Origin: Oehlia diaphana
Taxonomy: Eukaryota > Glomeromycota > Glomeromycetes > Glomerales > Glomeraceae
Reading direction: 5' to 3'
Assembly (NCBI GenBank): GCA_003833135.1
Contig: QZLH01001081.1
Location: 9,401 to 44,304, forward strand
DNA: 34,904 nt
Made by a program: the position numbers and the translations under genes. Positions 11,657 to 22,086 of this stretch are shown here, piece after piece. The notes under the pieces are model-generated. The model was given only the letters and a program-made list of their open reading frames with translations, had not been told where the DNA came from and made no database searches. Numbering within the stretch: position 1 is the first letter of the stretch; every line of letters starts with the position of its first letter.

Positions 11657-12277
11657 TTAAGAAATATTGTTTTTCTCATCAAAATCTCTATTAGCCTTAT
11701 AAAATGTTTCAGATATTTTGGCACACAATGATTTTAAGTCTTCAAGTCCTTTACGCATTGCATCTATTGCCGTTGTGTTCTCTAATAAACAACACAGACA
11801 GCAGTGAAAGATGTGAGATGATTACATATTATAGAACATGGTTAATAATTATACCTACCTGTTGTTTGAATCCTTATATTAAGTTTATCCTCCGATGGGT
11901 GTGGGATTGAATAACCACAGTATTCTACTTCAGGACTTTTTAATAAAATGATAGGTTATTTTTATGTTAGACAAATTATGTAATAACATAAACACTTACT
12001 TTTGGATAATGATGTATCGTAAAGCATTTCCCAAAGTATGTTCTTCGCCAGAAATGCTGAAGGTCATACTTTGTGGGTCAGTTACGGACCCCTTTTCGGT
12101 GTACTTAATATAATAACAAAAACAAAAGAGTGTAAAATATGATTAAATTTCACTACAGTAGCATTATAAAATATAACTTATACTTACAAAGTTCAAAATG
12201 TCACTAATTTCAAAATCAGAATTTTCTTCTGGGTTTCCGTTATTGCTATTATTGTCTGTATTATCTGAGCAGTCCAT
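11657..12277 (-). CDS. RPC19: DNA-directed RNA polymerases I and III subunit AC19 (RPC19/RPAC2)
   Basis: Small subunit shared by RNA polymerases I and III; it pairs with AC40 in the alpha-like assembly platform for rRNA, 5S rRNA and tRNA transcription. Four small exons on the minus strand: 12188-12277, 12000-12103, 11859-11935, 11657-11781. They sum to 396 nt, or 131 residues (family about 130-145). The acidic Asn/Ser-rich N-terminus (about 30 residues) is typical. The RNA-polymerase L/13-16 kDa domain follows, with [14 protein letters not shown] at residues 49-62, then [20 protein letters not shown] and [13 protein letters not shown]. All introns are GT-AG. Residue order and length make the assignment firm, although no single exon is longer than 125 nt. 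It lies tandem with the mitoferrin gene, 455 bp downstream of that gene's stop. Confidence 0.92.
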
Positions 12278-12732
12278 TTCAGTCCAGTCAAATGTAAAGG
12301 AAAAAAAAAGAACAATAGCTGGTTTTACTACTAAAATATCAATAAATACGATTGGTTGTAAGTGAACAAAAGAATCCGATCCGCACGAATATTGTTGGAC
12401 AATGATCGAAATTTTTTTATTTAAAAATCGAATGATTTTCGAATTATCAAATCATATCACAAAATTTATGTATAAATATGTTAATGTTAACTAAACTCAC
12501 CATAAACCGATTTCTTCTTGAACATTAAAAAATTAAAAAAAAAAAATTTGAAATAATAATAATAAAATAAAAATAATAATAATAACAATAATAATAACAA
12601 TAATAATTTCAAACTATAATTGTCTTTTTAAAAACACAATATCTTCTATTGGTCAAAAGACAATATAAAATAAGGAATGAAATATTAAATGTCCTTTCCA
12701 TTTTCTCCTTTACTTCCTAGAATTCTAATTTT
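12278..12732. other. Intergenic spacer between mitoferrin and RPC19 genes
   Basis: 455 bp, holding the RPC19 promoter and the mitoferrin 3' end. It contains an (AAT)n-type microsatellite and A runs. No gene is visible. Confidence 0.6.
12541..12608. repeat. A run plus imperfect (AAT/AAC)n microsatellite
   Basis: Trinucleotide array of AAT with interspersed AAC and AAAT units, preceded by an A-rich run, in the RPC19 upstream region. Confidence 0.75.
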
Positions 12733-13928
12733 TCAAGTGGATATTATAGGTATTTTATTTCGATCATGCGAATTAATGAACCACTTAAAGTATTCATACA
12801 CCGACCAACAGATAGCAGTTGAAGGCATGTGAGACAATACTCTTGGTCTTAAACCCCTAATGAAACCCCTTATACCATTTTGTTCGTAAATGATTCGAAA
12901 GGCCTCCAAGAGACCTCTACAGTTTCGAACATGAACATCTGTAGCGTTCCCCCGTGTCTGTAATAAGGTTTTAGCAACATCCAAAGGAGTTGTTGCAGCA
13001 GCAGCTATTGCACCCGCAAGACCACCAGCTATAACATGAGTTTTTGGATCGTATTGCCCCTTCGGGTTTAATACCTTGCGAAAATATTCATAAGAACTGA
13101 ATTGAAACATTTGAAAGGGAATGGTCATTGTAAGTGTCGTAGGATAAGATACATAAAAAGCTATCAATCCTTCATTTGCATATACTGTACGGGCACATTC
13201 AACTACACTACGGTACGTTGACCCGTGGACTTGCATTCGTTGTTTAACAACTGTAAAAAAAACAATATTTTAAATAAATGAATTATTGATTAAAAAAAAC
13301 ATAAAGAACTCATGATACTTGCCATCAAATGGATTCATTAATGCGTCACTCGCTATTGTTGCACATGCTCCTGCTGTTCCTAGAAATTGTTTGATTTTGT
13401 CAATTTTGAACTCTTTAAGGGTGATAATTAATAAAGATCTCGAAAGAAAAATACCTGTCGCAAATGGATGATGTCCTTGCGTTGCATTTGCCCCAAATAG
13501 ATCCTTACAAAATTCATATGTTCCGAAATATAAGGCATGTGCAGGACCAGCACCCAGAACCACTGAATTAACTCCACGCCATAAGGTGCGAACGCCTTCT
13601 GTTGAAGCAATACGGGAAAATGCATTCCCAACACCCGTATATACTGCCTGCGGTGTTGGATTCAAGATTTGCATTCTAGTCTGTCATATGTACAAAATAA
13701 ATACTATAAATAAATTATAAGAATACATACAAATACTGTGAAATGACTAATGATTTAATAAATATGAGATCAAAATGAAAGTACCTTTACACTATCTACA
13801 GGATACATGATCGCATGCTCACCTATACCAGCTAAAGCACCAGCGATCAGATTTGCAGTCAAAGGAGAGTTTTCGGGTAAAGCTTCATAATCATGTTCTA
13901 TTTCTGGCATTTCTAATAATTTATTCAT
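12733..13928 (-). CDS. MRS4: Mitochondrial iron transporter, mitoferrin type (Mrs3/Mrs4 family)
   Basis: Mitochondrial carrier family protein of the inner membrane, expected to import ferrous iron for haem and Fe-S cluster synthesis. Exons on the minus strand: 13785-13928, 13455-13680, 13323-13379, 12733-13250; total 945 nt, 314 residues, the usual carrier size. Three carrier signatures are visible: YPVDSVKTRMQ (residues 42-52), NPFDVVKQRMQ (139-149) and [14 protein letters not shown] (from about 230). [15 protein letters not shown] and [17 protein letters not shown] are characteristic of the mitoferrin subfamily. Intron 3 uses a GC donor. The start at 13928 gives a short acidic leader. It shares a 312-bp divergent promoter region with EMC2. 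The substrate is from family knowledge. Confidence 0.93.
13251..13322 (-). other. GC-AG intron in the mitoferrin gene
   Basis: Read on the minus strand, the exon ending CCATTTGATG is followed by GCAAGT. Splicing there restores the conserved second carrier motif NPFDVVKQRMQ across the junction. The nearby GT (AAGTATC) would put a stop immediately after the acceptor. The donor is identical to that of the condensin GC intron. Confidence 0.8.
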
Positions 13929-14240
13929 AAGCTCAGAAAATTAAATAAAATTATTTTTTCCTCAGTAAAAAAATGTGATTGTATACAAGGTAAAATTCCA
14001 TCTGATAATATAAAACTGATAACCTAAATAACGTGTAAAGATTCATCAATTATCAGTTTTCCCTGCATGTATTAGTTTCACGACAAATATCAATCTATTA
14101 TTAATAATTATTTATTGATTGACCGAATTTAGCTTATTCATCATCCCGCCATTTGCCTTTTTAGCTTAATTGTACAAATTGTACAATTATCTACTTAACG
14201 ATACTTTACCTATCAAATCAATACTTATCTCTTAAATTTA
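13929..14240. promoter_or_regulatory. Divergent promoter region, mitoferrin / EMC2
   Basis: 312 bp between opposite start codons. It contains a TTGTACAATTGTACAA-like inverted block near 14170-14185 and short AT-rich tracts. No defined transcription-factor site is certain. Confidence 0.4.
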
Positions 14241-15505
14241 ATGATGGTGTCTTTTGACTATAAAACAGTAGTTACAACCCTCCATGAACTACGCAAAAGT
14301 GGAGAGAGGAAGTCTGCTCTTGTTGTTACTTTAGGTGAAAACTTGATTCACCAAGGCTATGCTGGTAAACTCGGCGATGAAGGTTCGTTTAGATTTTGTA
14401 GAGTTATATATATATTTATTATTATAGTTAATCGAATGATTTGTTAATTAGTTTGGGCGGTATATGAACAGATATTCATCGCTGCACTTGACTTAGGAAA
14501 TGACACACTGGCCACTGTACGTGATCGAGAAATATTTAAATCAAAATTGATTTTAGTACGAACGAAAATTAAATAGTTGTTTATGAAAAATCAAAAGAAA
14601 TGTCTTGAAAATTTAGATAAACGATTTCCAGAATCGCCTCGCGTAAAGATCTTGAAGGGAATGAAATTGGAAGCTGAAGACAACCTGGATGCTGCTTTGT
14701 CTATGTACGAAAATATTTTACAAGACGATGATGCAAATGTAGTAAGTAACAAATAACCGAATTATAAAATTTGTTAATTATCATTAATATTTTCCTTTTT
14801 TATTCAGGCGGCGATAAAGCGCCGAATTGCAGTATATAAAGCCAAGGGACAGGATCAGCAAGCAATTGAAGCTTTAACGAAATACCTTGACGCATTTTAT
14901 AGTGATGCTGAATCATGGCTGGAATTATCAGCTTTATACTTGAGTTTTCATTTGTAAGTAAATTATCAGAAAATAATTATACGTATATTTTAATTTAATA
15001 TTATTATTTTTCTTTTCTTTCTTTTAAGGTACCAACAGGCAGGATTTTGTCTTGAAGAACTTATTTTACTTCAGCCACAAAATCACTTTTATCATCTTAA
15101 ATATGCTGAAATTTTATATACTAGCGATAATATCACCGTAGCATTAAAAGAATTTTGTCGTGTGGTAGAATTGTGCGAGGATAATGTTAGAGCATTATTA
15201 GGAATTAAATTGGTATTTATATAAATTTCTTCGTGTCAACTTTTATTATTGATATTTTATAAATTAGTTTATTTGTTTTATAGTGTACGTCCCGTCTTTT
15301 AAATTTACCTACCAGTGCTATCACTTCATCAGCATCATCTTCAACGAATTCTTCATTTTCTCTTGATATGAAGACGATTTCTGATTTGAATGGCCTAGCT
15401 ATAGAACGTCTATCTATCATATATTCAAAGAATCAACGTGGTGGAAATAGTGCGAATGAAATAAAAATCGTCATAAGTGACTGGCTTGGCTGCGACCTTA
15501 GTTAA
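14241..15505 (+). CDS. EMC2: ER membrane protein complex subunit 2 (EMC2), TPR protein
   Basis: Cytosolic tetratricopeptide scaffold of the ER membrane protein complex, an insertase for tail-anchored and multi-pass proteins. Exons: 14241-14382, 14452-14516, 14577-14741, 14808-14953, 15029-15212, 15284-15505; 924 nt, 307 residues (human EMC2 is 297). Diagnostic stretches are VYEQIFIAALDLGND, LDKRFPESPRVKILKGM, the TPR-like segment DNLDAALSMYENIL, and QPQNHFYHLKYAEILY followed by CEDNVRALLGI. The exon 3 acceptor is ambiguous: 14577, or 14598 in the same frame, which gives LATKCLENL and matches the family better (300 residues). The first intron has an unusual GTTCGT donor. The start is MMVSF; the second Met is equally possible. 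Confidence 0.9.
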
Positions 15506-15734
15506 TTTTTTCAGATAGTTCAATTAAAAATGCGTTTCTTTAATTTTCAAATTACATGAAATTGATTTCCTATTAATCATAAATGCATTTAATCAACTCT
15601 CTTTACAGATTTATCAATAAATAAACAATATGCTATGTATAATCAATAAAAAAGCAAATAAGGTTGCTCTATTTTATTCAATTTTCAACTATATCATTCA
15701 TTGAAATAATCAGATTAATAATCATATTTATAGT

Positions 15735-16242
15735 TTAAGAAGCGATAGTAACTTCAACTTCAACACCAGGTTCAATTGAGATGGAGGTCTAAAAAAATAA
15801 CGGTTAAGAGCAATAAATTAGATATATGTAAATATATAAAAACAAAAAAAGGTTATATAAATTAACATACGATCTGCTTTACAATCTCGCTGGGAGAATG
15901 TAAATCAATCAAACGTTTATGAATTCTCATTTCATATCTATCCCAAGTTTTACTACCTTCACCACAAGGTGATTTGCGAGTAGTAATTCTCAAAACTTTA
16001 GTAGGAAGACGTACAGGTCCTTTAACCCTCAACTGTTTTTCTTTTGCTCTTCCAATTAGATCCGAACAAACTTTTTCGAGAGCTTTAACATTACGAGAAG
16101 TTAAAGTAATACGGATGCGATGCACCTAGAATTTTAATTTGAATAAAATTAAAATTGATTTAGATTCGCAACAAAATAATACGATTCTTACTTTAGGTGC
16201 TTCGTCAACAAATTCATCTTTACCCTTAGCGACGTAACTCAT
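15735..16242 (-). CDS. RPS20: 40S ribosomal protein S20 (uS10)
   Basis: Small-subunit ribosomal protein of the head domain. Exons on the minus strand: 16192-16242, 15871-16125, 15735-15788; 360 nt, 119 residues, identical to the human length. The core is nearly invariant: [20 protein letters not shown], then [20 protein letters not shown], then [20 protein letters not shown] and [11 protein letters not shown]. It ends [14 protein letters not shown]. The first exon encodes a short variable N-terminus ([17 protein letters not shown]). The gene is convergent with EMC2 (229-bp gap) and divergent from the F-box gene (223 bp). Confidence 0.97.
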
Positions 16243-16465
16243 GGTTTCTTGTGATTTTTTGAAAAAACCAATGGAAGACAGCGGTGACCAAGGGAGAAAT
16301 TATTAAAAAAAAAACTACCGAAATCAGGAATCAAAAAAAAAATTTATTCTTTGGTCTGTTTAATGATTGGTTGGATACTTGTGTGAACCACGTGGGACTG
16401 TCAAGTTTTAAAAGTTAGACACGTAAATTATGTAATTCTGTTGATAGTTCTTTCATTTTTTTCAA
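16243..16465. promoter_or_regulatory. Short divergent promoter, RPS20 / F-box-WD gene, with E-box
   Basis: 223 bp between opposite start codons. It contains a CACGTG E-box at 16389-16394 (bHLH/Cbf1-type consensus) and two A-rich tracts at about 16304-16345, which would be T-rich on the RPS20 sense strand. Regulatory use is inferred from position. Confidence 0.5.
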
Positions 16466-18639
16466 ATGTCCTACCAAAAATCAAAACTAGATATAGCACA
16501 ACATGAGCCAATATATAAACGTTCTAAACAGAATCATGTTGCTCAGAAAAGAATTGACTGTGTTAAAGAAAATAAACGAGATTTTGTAAAAATATTCTCT
16601 GATGAACTTAACCTTCATGTTTTTAAGTATTTGTCAGCTGCTGATTTAAGTATTTGCGCACTAGTTTCTCGGCAATGGTGGAGATTGACAAACGATCGTC
16701 AAGTAAGCCTAATAATTTAAATGCGATAATTTTGAAAAAAATACTAATTTGTAATATTCGCATTTAAAAGTTATGGAAAGATCTATTTCTATCACGTTTT
16801 AAAGCTCCAAAACGTCCCAATCTTACATATCGCCTTGAAAGTCTTCAAATGATCCCATCACAAATTAATGGCTTTCCTAAATCCCAGATGTTACCAGATG
16901 AGACATGCACTAATAAGGCAGATGAGGAAGATTGGAAAAATATATATCGAGTCAGCCACAATTGGCAAACGGGAAATTGTCGTGTGATTGATTTCAAACC
17001 TTACGTTAATTTGAACAAAGATCGAAAACAAGATGTTTTCTCATTATCATCTTCAGTTTCGCATGAAGAATCGCTAGAGACGCGGGATATCCCTTCACCT
17101 ATTAATTTCTTTGCACGATTTCATTCAAGTCCTCCCGTTAATACTTCTAATCCCCTTGTCCAGTTTACCAGGCATGTTATTTTAACCGCTTCTTTTTCTG
17201 GTATTAATGATATTAATAGTATACCTGAAGTACATCTTTGGCGTGTTGGGAAACAGAATGAACATATAGATACTCTGCGCAGTGAAGTTTTGCATAAAGA
17301 GATCAAAATACAGAAGTCTAAACTCCCAATTACCATTACTTGTTTGAAGTTAGATAGTAATGAAGGGAAAGATGACATAGAAACACATAAATTAGTAGCT
17401 GGATATTCAAGTGGAGGTTTTACTATTTGGGAGATTGATTCATTAGAAAGGTCAAATAATGACATAGGAAAATGGAGGCACCGGGAAATCTATACTTTGC
17501 CAACGATGTCTTCGCATAGATTGCCTTATACACGAAGTCCACTTATTGCATGTGCATTACATTTCCCAGTTTTAGTTACTTGTACTGAAGATTTTGAGTT
17601 GTCAATATACTTTATTGATTATAAGTCAGAAGTTAATACTCTATTAAGTTCCGATGAAAAATCGATTGGACGAGTCGAGTGTAGACTTGTTCATCAACTA
17701 AGAAGTTTTGTTTGCTGGACACCAGTAGAAATATCTGTAGAGTGCATTACAACAGATTCTACGCAATGTACTTCAATTAATTATGAGCCTCAAGATTCTT
17801 GGAAAGCAATAGTTGCTTATTCGGCTCCATTATATGGTGGTGGTTGGACAGTGGGTATTCAGGAAATAAAATTTTCAGCTACACGGTTGATATCAACACG
17901 TCATTGTTCATCTTTACCATCTTTTATCCCTATTCTTTCAGAAAATACTTTCACCGATAATATAGAGCAATTTTCATTTGCTCCAATTACGACTATCACG
18001 TATAATAGTGGTCAATTAGTTACAGCACACTGCGATAACACTTTACAAGTTTATTACGTGCTAGAACAAGGAACAAAATTAGAATGTAAACATAAATGTA
18101 CACTATATGGACATACAGGAAGTGTTATGAGTGTTGCTCTGGATGAACATGGTAAGTTAATAACCGGTTCTATGGATCATTCAATTAAGATATGGGATTT
18201 AGGATGGAATTTAGTGAAAAATAATGAACGTCGAAGAAGTAAAGATTATGATAATGATGTAAAAGATATAAATTATCACCATAGTCTTTATCGAGATACT
18301 GAATTTTCAACAGTTGGAATAACAGCAAAAAGAAAGAAACATGGTGAATGTATTGTGACTTTAAATGATTCTTCAAATAATATAAGAGAATTTGAGAAGT
18401 ATAATTTAGGGATTAAATGGGTCGGATTTGACGAGGGGAGAATTGTTAGTGTTTGTGGCGGTACTAATTTAAAGAACAATTTACAAAGCAATATTAAAAA
18501 TAATGGTTCCAGAAAGGGGCCAATAGGTCCTCCACCAGGATGGGTAGGTTTATCATCAACTGAAACAAAAGTTGATCCTCAATTAAATTGTATGGAAGAT
18601 ATAGGAATAGTTAAGGTCTGGTCATTTTGTGATGAATGA
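16466..18639 (+). CDS. F-box and WD40-repeat protein
   Basis: Likely substrate receptor of an SCF (Skp1-cullin-F-box) ubiquitin ligase: the F-box binds Skp1 and the beta-propeller binds targets. Two exons, 16466-16702 and 16771-18639; 2,106 nt, 701 residues. The F-box spans about residues 44-86 (FSDELNLHVFKYLSAADLSI, then ALVSRQWWRL and LWKDLFLSRF). The clearest WD repeat is near residues 520-556 (LYGHTGSVMSVALDEHGKLI, then SMDHSIKIWDLG). Other blades are degenerate (HLWRVGK, LVAGYSSGGFTIWEID, IVKVWSF at the C-terminus). A Ser-rich linker separates the F-box from the propeller. The protein is not assigned to a named subfamily; the target is unknown. Confidence 0.88.
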
Positions 18640-18849
18640 AAATTTACTTTTTAGTGATAACTATTTAATATTTAACACTAGATATTTTTAATGCCTAATT
18701 ATCCTCATAAATTTTTCTAGAAGCAAATTTCCTAGATTATTTTATTAAGATAACTTAAATTTTACGATAGAATCAGTATAACCAATTAATTTTTAATGTA
18801 TAAGTGATTATAATTAAACCAAACAGAATTAATTATGTTTTCAAGTAAT

Positions 18850-19318
18850 TTACTTATTGTTTTTTACTTTTATTTTTTCCTGATTTGGTTTCTTAGTATC
18901 CTTATCACTATTTAATTTTATAATACTAAATTTCTGGCCACCATCGACAGCTTCAGCTCTAGATGCGATTACTTGTTCAATATTTTTATTTATAGCAGCT
19001 GTCAATTTCTAATAATTTTTTTTAATTAAAAATTATTAAATCTTTTTCAACGATTATTTAAATATTTAACATATAATACGTACCTTATGCATTTTTTTTT
19101 GTTTTATTAATGATTGTTTTTTTGGTGCGATTGATCTTGCTATTAAATAAATAAATAAAAATTAAAACACGTAATTTTTTTTTTATAAACTGAATAAATT
19201 TACCTCCTTTCTTTGGCTTAAGTCCGTGACTTGAACTATTATTACTATTTGATTTTGATTTATTTATAATTCTTTTAGCTGAACCTTTGAACTTGTTCGC
19301 AAGAGGACCTTGTGCCAT
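18850..19318 (-). CDS. Small basic protein, UPF0390 / L10K (C19orf53-like) family
   Basis: Small Lys-rich, probably nuclear or nucleolar protein of unknown function. Exons on the minus strand: 19204-19318, 19084-19139, 18850-19008; 330 nt, 109 residues (family about 90-110). Family hallmarks are the MAQG start, a basic KFKGSAKRII segment, KPKKGARSIAPKKQSLIKQK across the first junction, and a C-terminal helix with LTAAINKNIEQVIASRAEA. The first junction was fixed by the conserved KKG-x-R-x-IAPKK motif and a GTAAAT donor at 19203. The tail is Lys/Asp-rich. It is convergent with the F-box gene (210 bp) and divergent from CCT8 (135 bp). Confidence 0.82.
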
Positions 19319-19453
19319 TGTTTAAAAAAGAGTTTTTTTTTCAACAGAAAAATTTTAACCATTTTTTATTGGAGGATCTAATTACATAATCATAAGATCT
19401 TTCGCCTATATATAGGGAGTATCTTATTGGGATAGTTTTTATTCACAAAAAAG

Positions 19454-21788
19454 ATGGCTTTAAAAGTCCCGAAGAGCAGCTATCCTCAATTATTTAAAGA
19501 AGGTTATAAGGTATGTATGTTTTATTGACACGAGTAAACTTTTATACTGGTAGTAGTAGTGATTGGATATACCGATAAGTCGTAATAAATATAGAACCTC
19601 TACTGTTGATGTCGCGTATTTTACAATTATTAAATACACATTTCGGTTTAAAATAGAACCTTCAAGGTGTTGAAGAAGCTGTATTGAAAAATATTCAAGC
19701 TGTCCATGAATTGTCAGAAATTGTTAGAACCTCTTTCGGACCAAATGGTATGGTCACGTTAAGACGTGTATATATGTATTTAGGTTTATTTTAACATTAT
19801 GAATCGTTAATTTTAAATTTAATAGGGCGAAACAAAATGGTTATCAATCATCTTGAGAAACTTTTTGTTACCAATGATGCAGCTACTATTATTCGTGAAT
19901 TAGAAGTTGTACATCCTGCGGCAAAATTATTGGTAATGGCGAGTCAGCAACAAGAACAGGAGGTATGTTTTCTGGAACTAATTGATTGTATTGATGGTTC
20001 ACCTTTTATATGCGTATATGCTTGGCATTAAACTTGAGCTTAATTAAAATTTATTTTTTATCTCGATCTAAAGATCGGAGATGGTACAAATTTTGTTTTA
20101 ATCTTTGCAGGAGAACTCCTCCAAAAAGCCGCAAATCTTCTTAGAATGGGACTTCATCCAAGTGAAATTGTTCAAGGGTATGAACTTGCAAGTAATAAAG
20201 CTTCTGAAATTTTAGATGGTAAGAAACTTTTGGAAACTTATTGTATTGATTATTAAAATCATTACTTGATACATTTTACGTTAATTATGTGCTTTATTTG
20301 TTCAAAACATATATAGGATTATCGGTTGATAGTGTGAACGATTGTAAATCAAGAAGTGAATTAGAAAAATCAATTAAAACAGCGATTGCATCAAAACAAT
20401 CAGGATATGAAAATTTACTTACTAATTTAGTTATTGACGCGACATTAATGGTTTTACCAAAAAATCCTCAACATTTTAATGTAGATAGCGTACGTATAGT
20501 AAAAATTATGGGTAGTAATATTTATGAAAGTAAAGTAGTAAAAGGTATGGTATTTGGTAGAGAATCTGAAGGTACTGTAAATAAATCATTGAAATCAAAA
20601 ATAGCAATATTTACATGCCCATTAGACTTAGCTCAAACTGAAACAAAAGGTACAGTATTAATTCATAATGCAAAAGAAATGTTAAATTTTACTAAAGGTG
20701 AAGAGGAACAAATCGAAAAAATATTTAAAGAATTTGAATCAGCTGGTATAAAAGTTGTAGTGACGGGGGGTTCTGTTGGTGAATTGGCCTTACATTATTT
20801 AAATAGATTTAACATTATGGTAGTGAAGGTTTTATCAAAATTTGATTTAAGAAGATTATGTAGAGTTGTTGGTGCTACAGCTTTAGCTAGATTGGGTGTA
20901 CCTACTGCTGAAGAAATGGGCCATTGTGATGTTGTTGAAACTGTTGAGATTGGTGGTGATAGAGTAACGGTCTTTAGACAAGGTAAGGTAACAAATACTG
21001 TGAGGCCTTTTTTTTCTCAACCAATATGTTTAATTTTTTTTCTGTGCATACGAATAATTACGCGAATTTACAGAGGACGAAAAATCAAAAACTGCTACTA
21101 TTGTTATTCGAGGTGCTACTCAAAATGTTCTTGATGATATTGAACGTGCTATTGACGATGGTGTCAATAATGTTAAAGCTGTTACAAGAGATCCTCGCCT
21201 CGTTCCTGGCGCTGGTGCTACTGAAATGGAATTAGTTAAACAATTAACTTCTTTCGGAGAGGTATATATAAATTAAAACATTTGCGATAAAAAAAATAAT
21301 TTATTGAAAATTGTCAATTCTTGATAGAAAACTCCCGGTATCAACCAACATTCAATTAAAGCATTCGCTGAAGCACTTGAAGCTTTTCCACGTACTTTAA
21401 GTGAAAATAGTGGTTTAAATGTTACAGAAATTTTACCGAAACTTTATTCGGCTCACCACAATGAATCCACTTCAGCCACCGAGGATGATAAATCCGGCGC
21501 TTGTGTTGGTATTGACATTGAAAATGATGATATTGTTGATGTTACTAAATTACCTAATCCCGTCTTAGATGTTTTAATAACTAAACACTGGGCTATTAAA
21601 TTTGCTACTGAGGCTGCACTGACTGTTTTAAGAGTTGATCAGGTATTTCACATATCGATAATTGGTTTTTTTTGTCGCGATATCCTGCTAAATATCATAA
21701 TTGCTGTTTTTGGAACTAGATTATCATGAGTAAACCTGCTGGTGGACCTAAACCTCCTCAACAGAACTCTAATTGGGATGAAGATTAA
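19454..21788 (+). CDS. CCT8: T-complex protein 1 subunit theta (CCT8)
   Basis: Subunit of the cytosolic TRiC/CCT chaperonin that folds actin, tubulin and WD proteins with ATP. Exons: 19454-19510, 19657-19747, 19826-19962, 20074-20218, 20317-20982, 21074-21261, 21328-21642, 21720-21788; 1,668 nt, 555 residues, the normal size. The nucleotide site is visible as FGPNGRNKMV (residues 46-55) and IGDGTN (96-101, with the catalytic Asp98), then LRMGLHPSEIVQGYE. The apical domain includes VKGMVFGRESEGTV. VTGGSVGELALHYLNRF and CRVVGATALARLG are theta-type. RDPRLVPGAGATEMEL is the C-terminal equatorial signature. It ends in a Pro/Asn/Asp-rich tail (WDED). All introns are GT-AG. Confidence 0.97.
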
Positions 21789-22086
21789 CTTGTAGATAGC
21801 TTTATTTTAATTATAACACTGATTAGTAATGTCTAAAGTGAAACTTATTCCTAAGTAACTTTACAATATCACTTAGATAAAACTTCCATGTATAATCAGA
21901 CGACAACAATGAAAAAATTTTATTTCACAAATATTTTCGTTGAATATTTATTCTATATACTTTAATTCTTAAAGAATAAATATATTTCTTCAAATAATAA
22001 AAATATTATTTCTAATTCTTCCTTAAAATAACAATTCTATATAGGTAACATCAAATTCAATTTTTTGCAAAAAAATTTTCGCAAAG

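Noticed and set aside
15217..15420. 67-codon minus-strand frame
   Set aside because: Antisense to the last EMC2 exon and its intron.
17121..17465. 114-codon minus-strand frame
   Set aside because: Antisense to the F-box/WD coding exon, whose sense frame has clear domain motifs.
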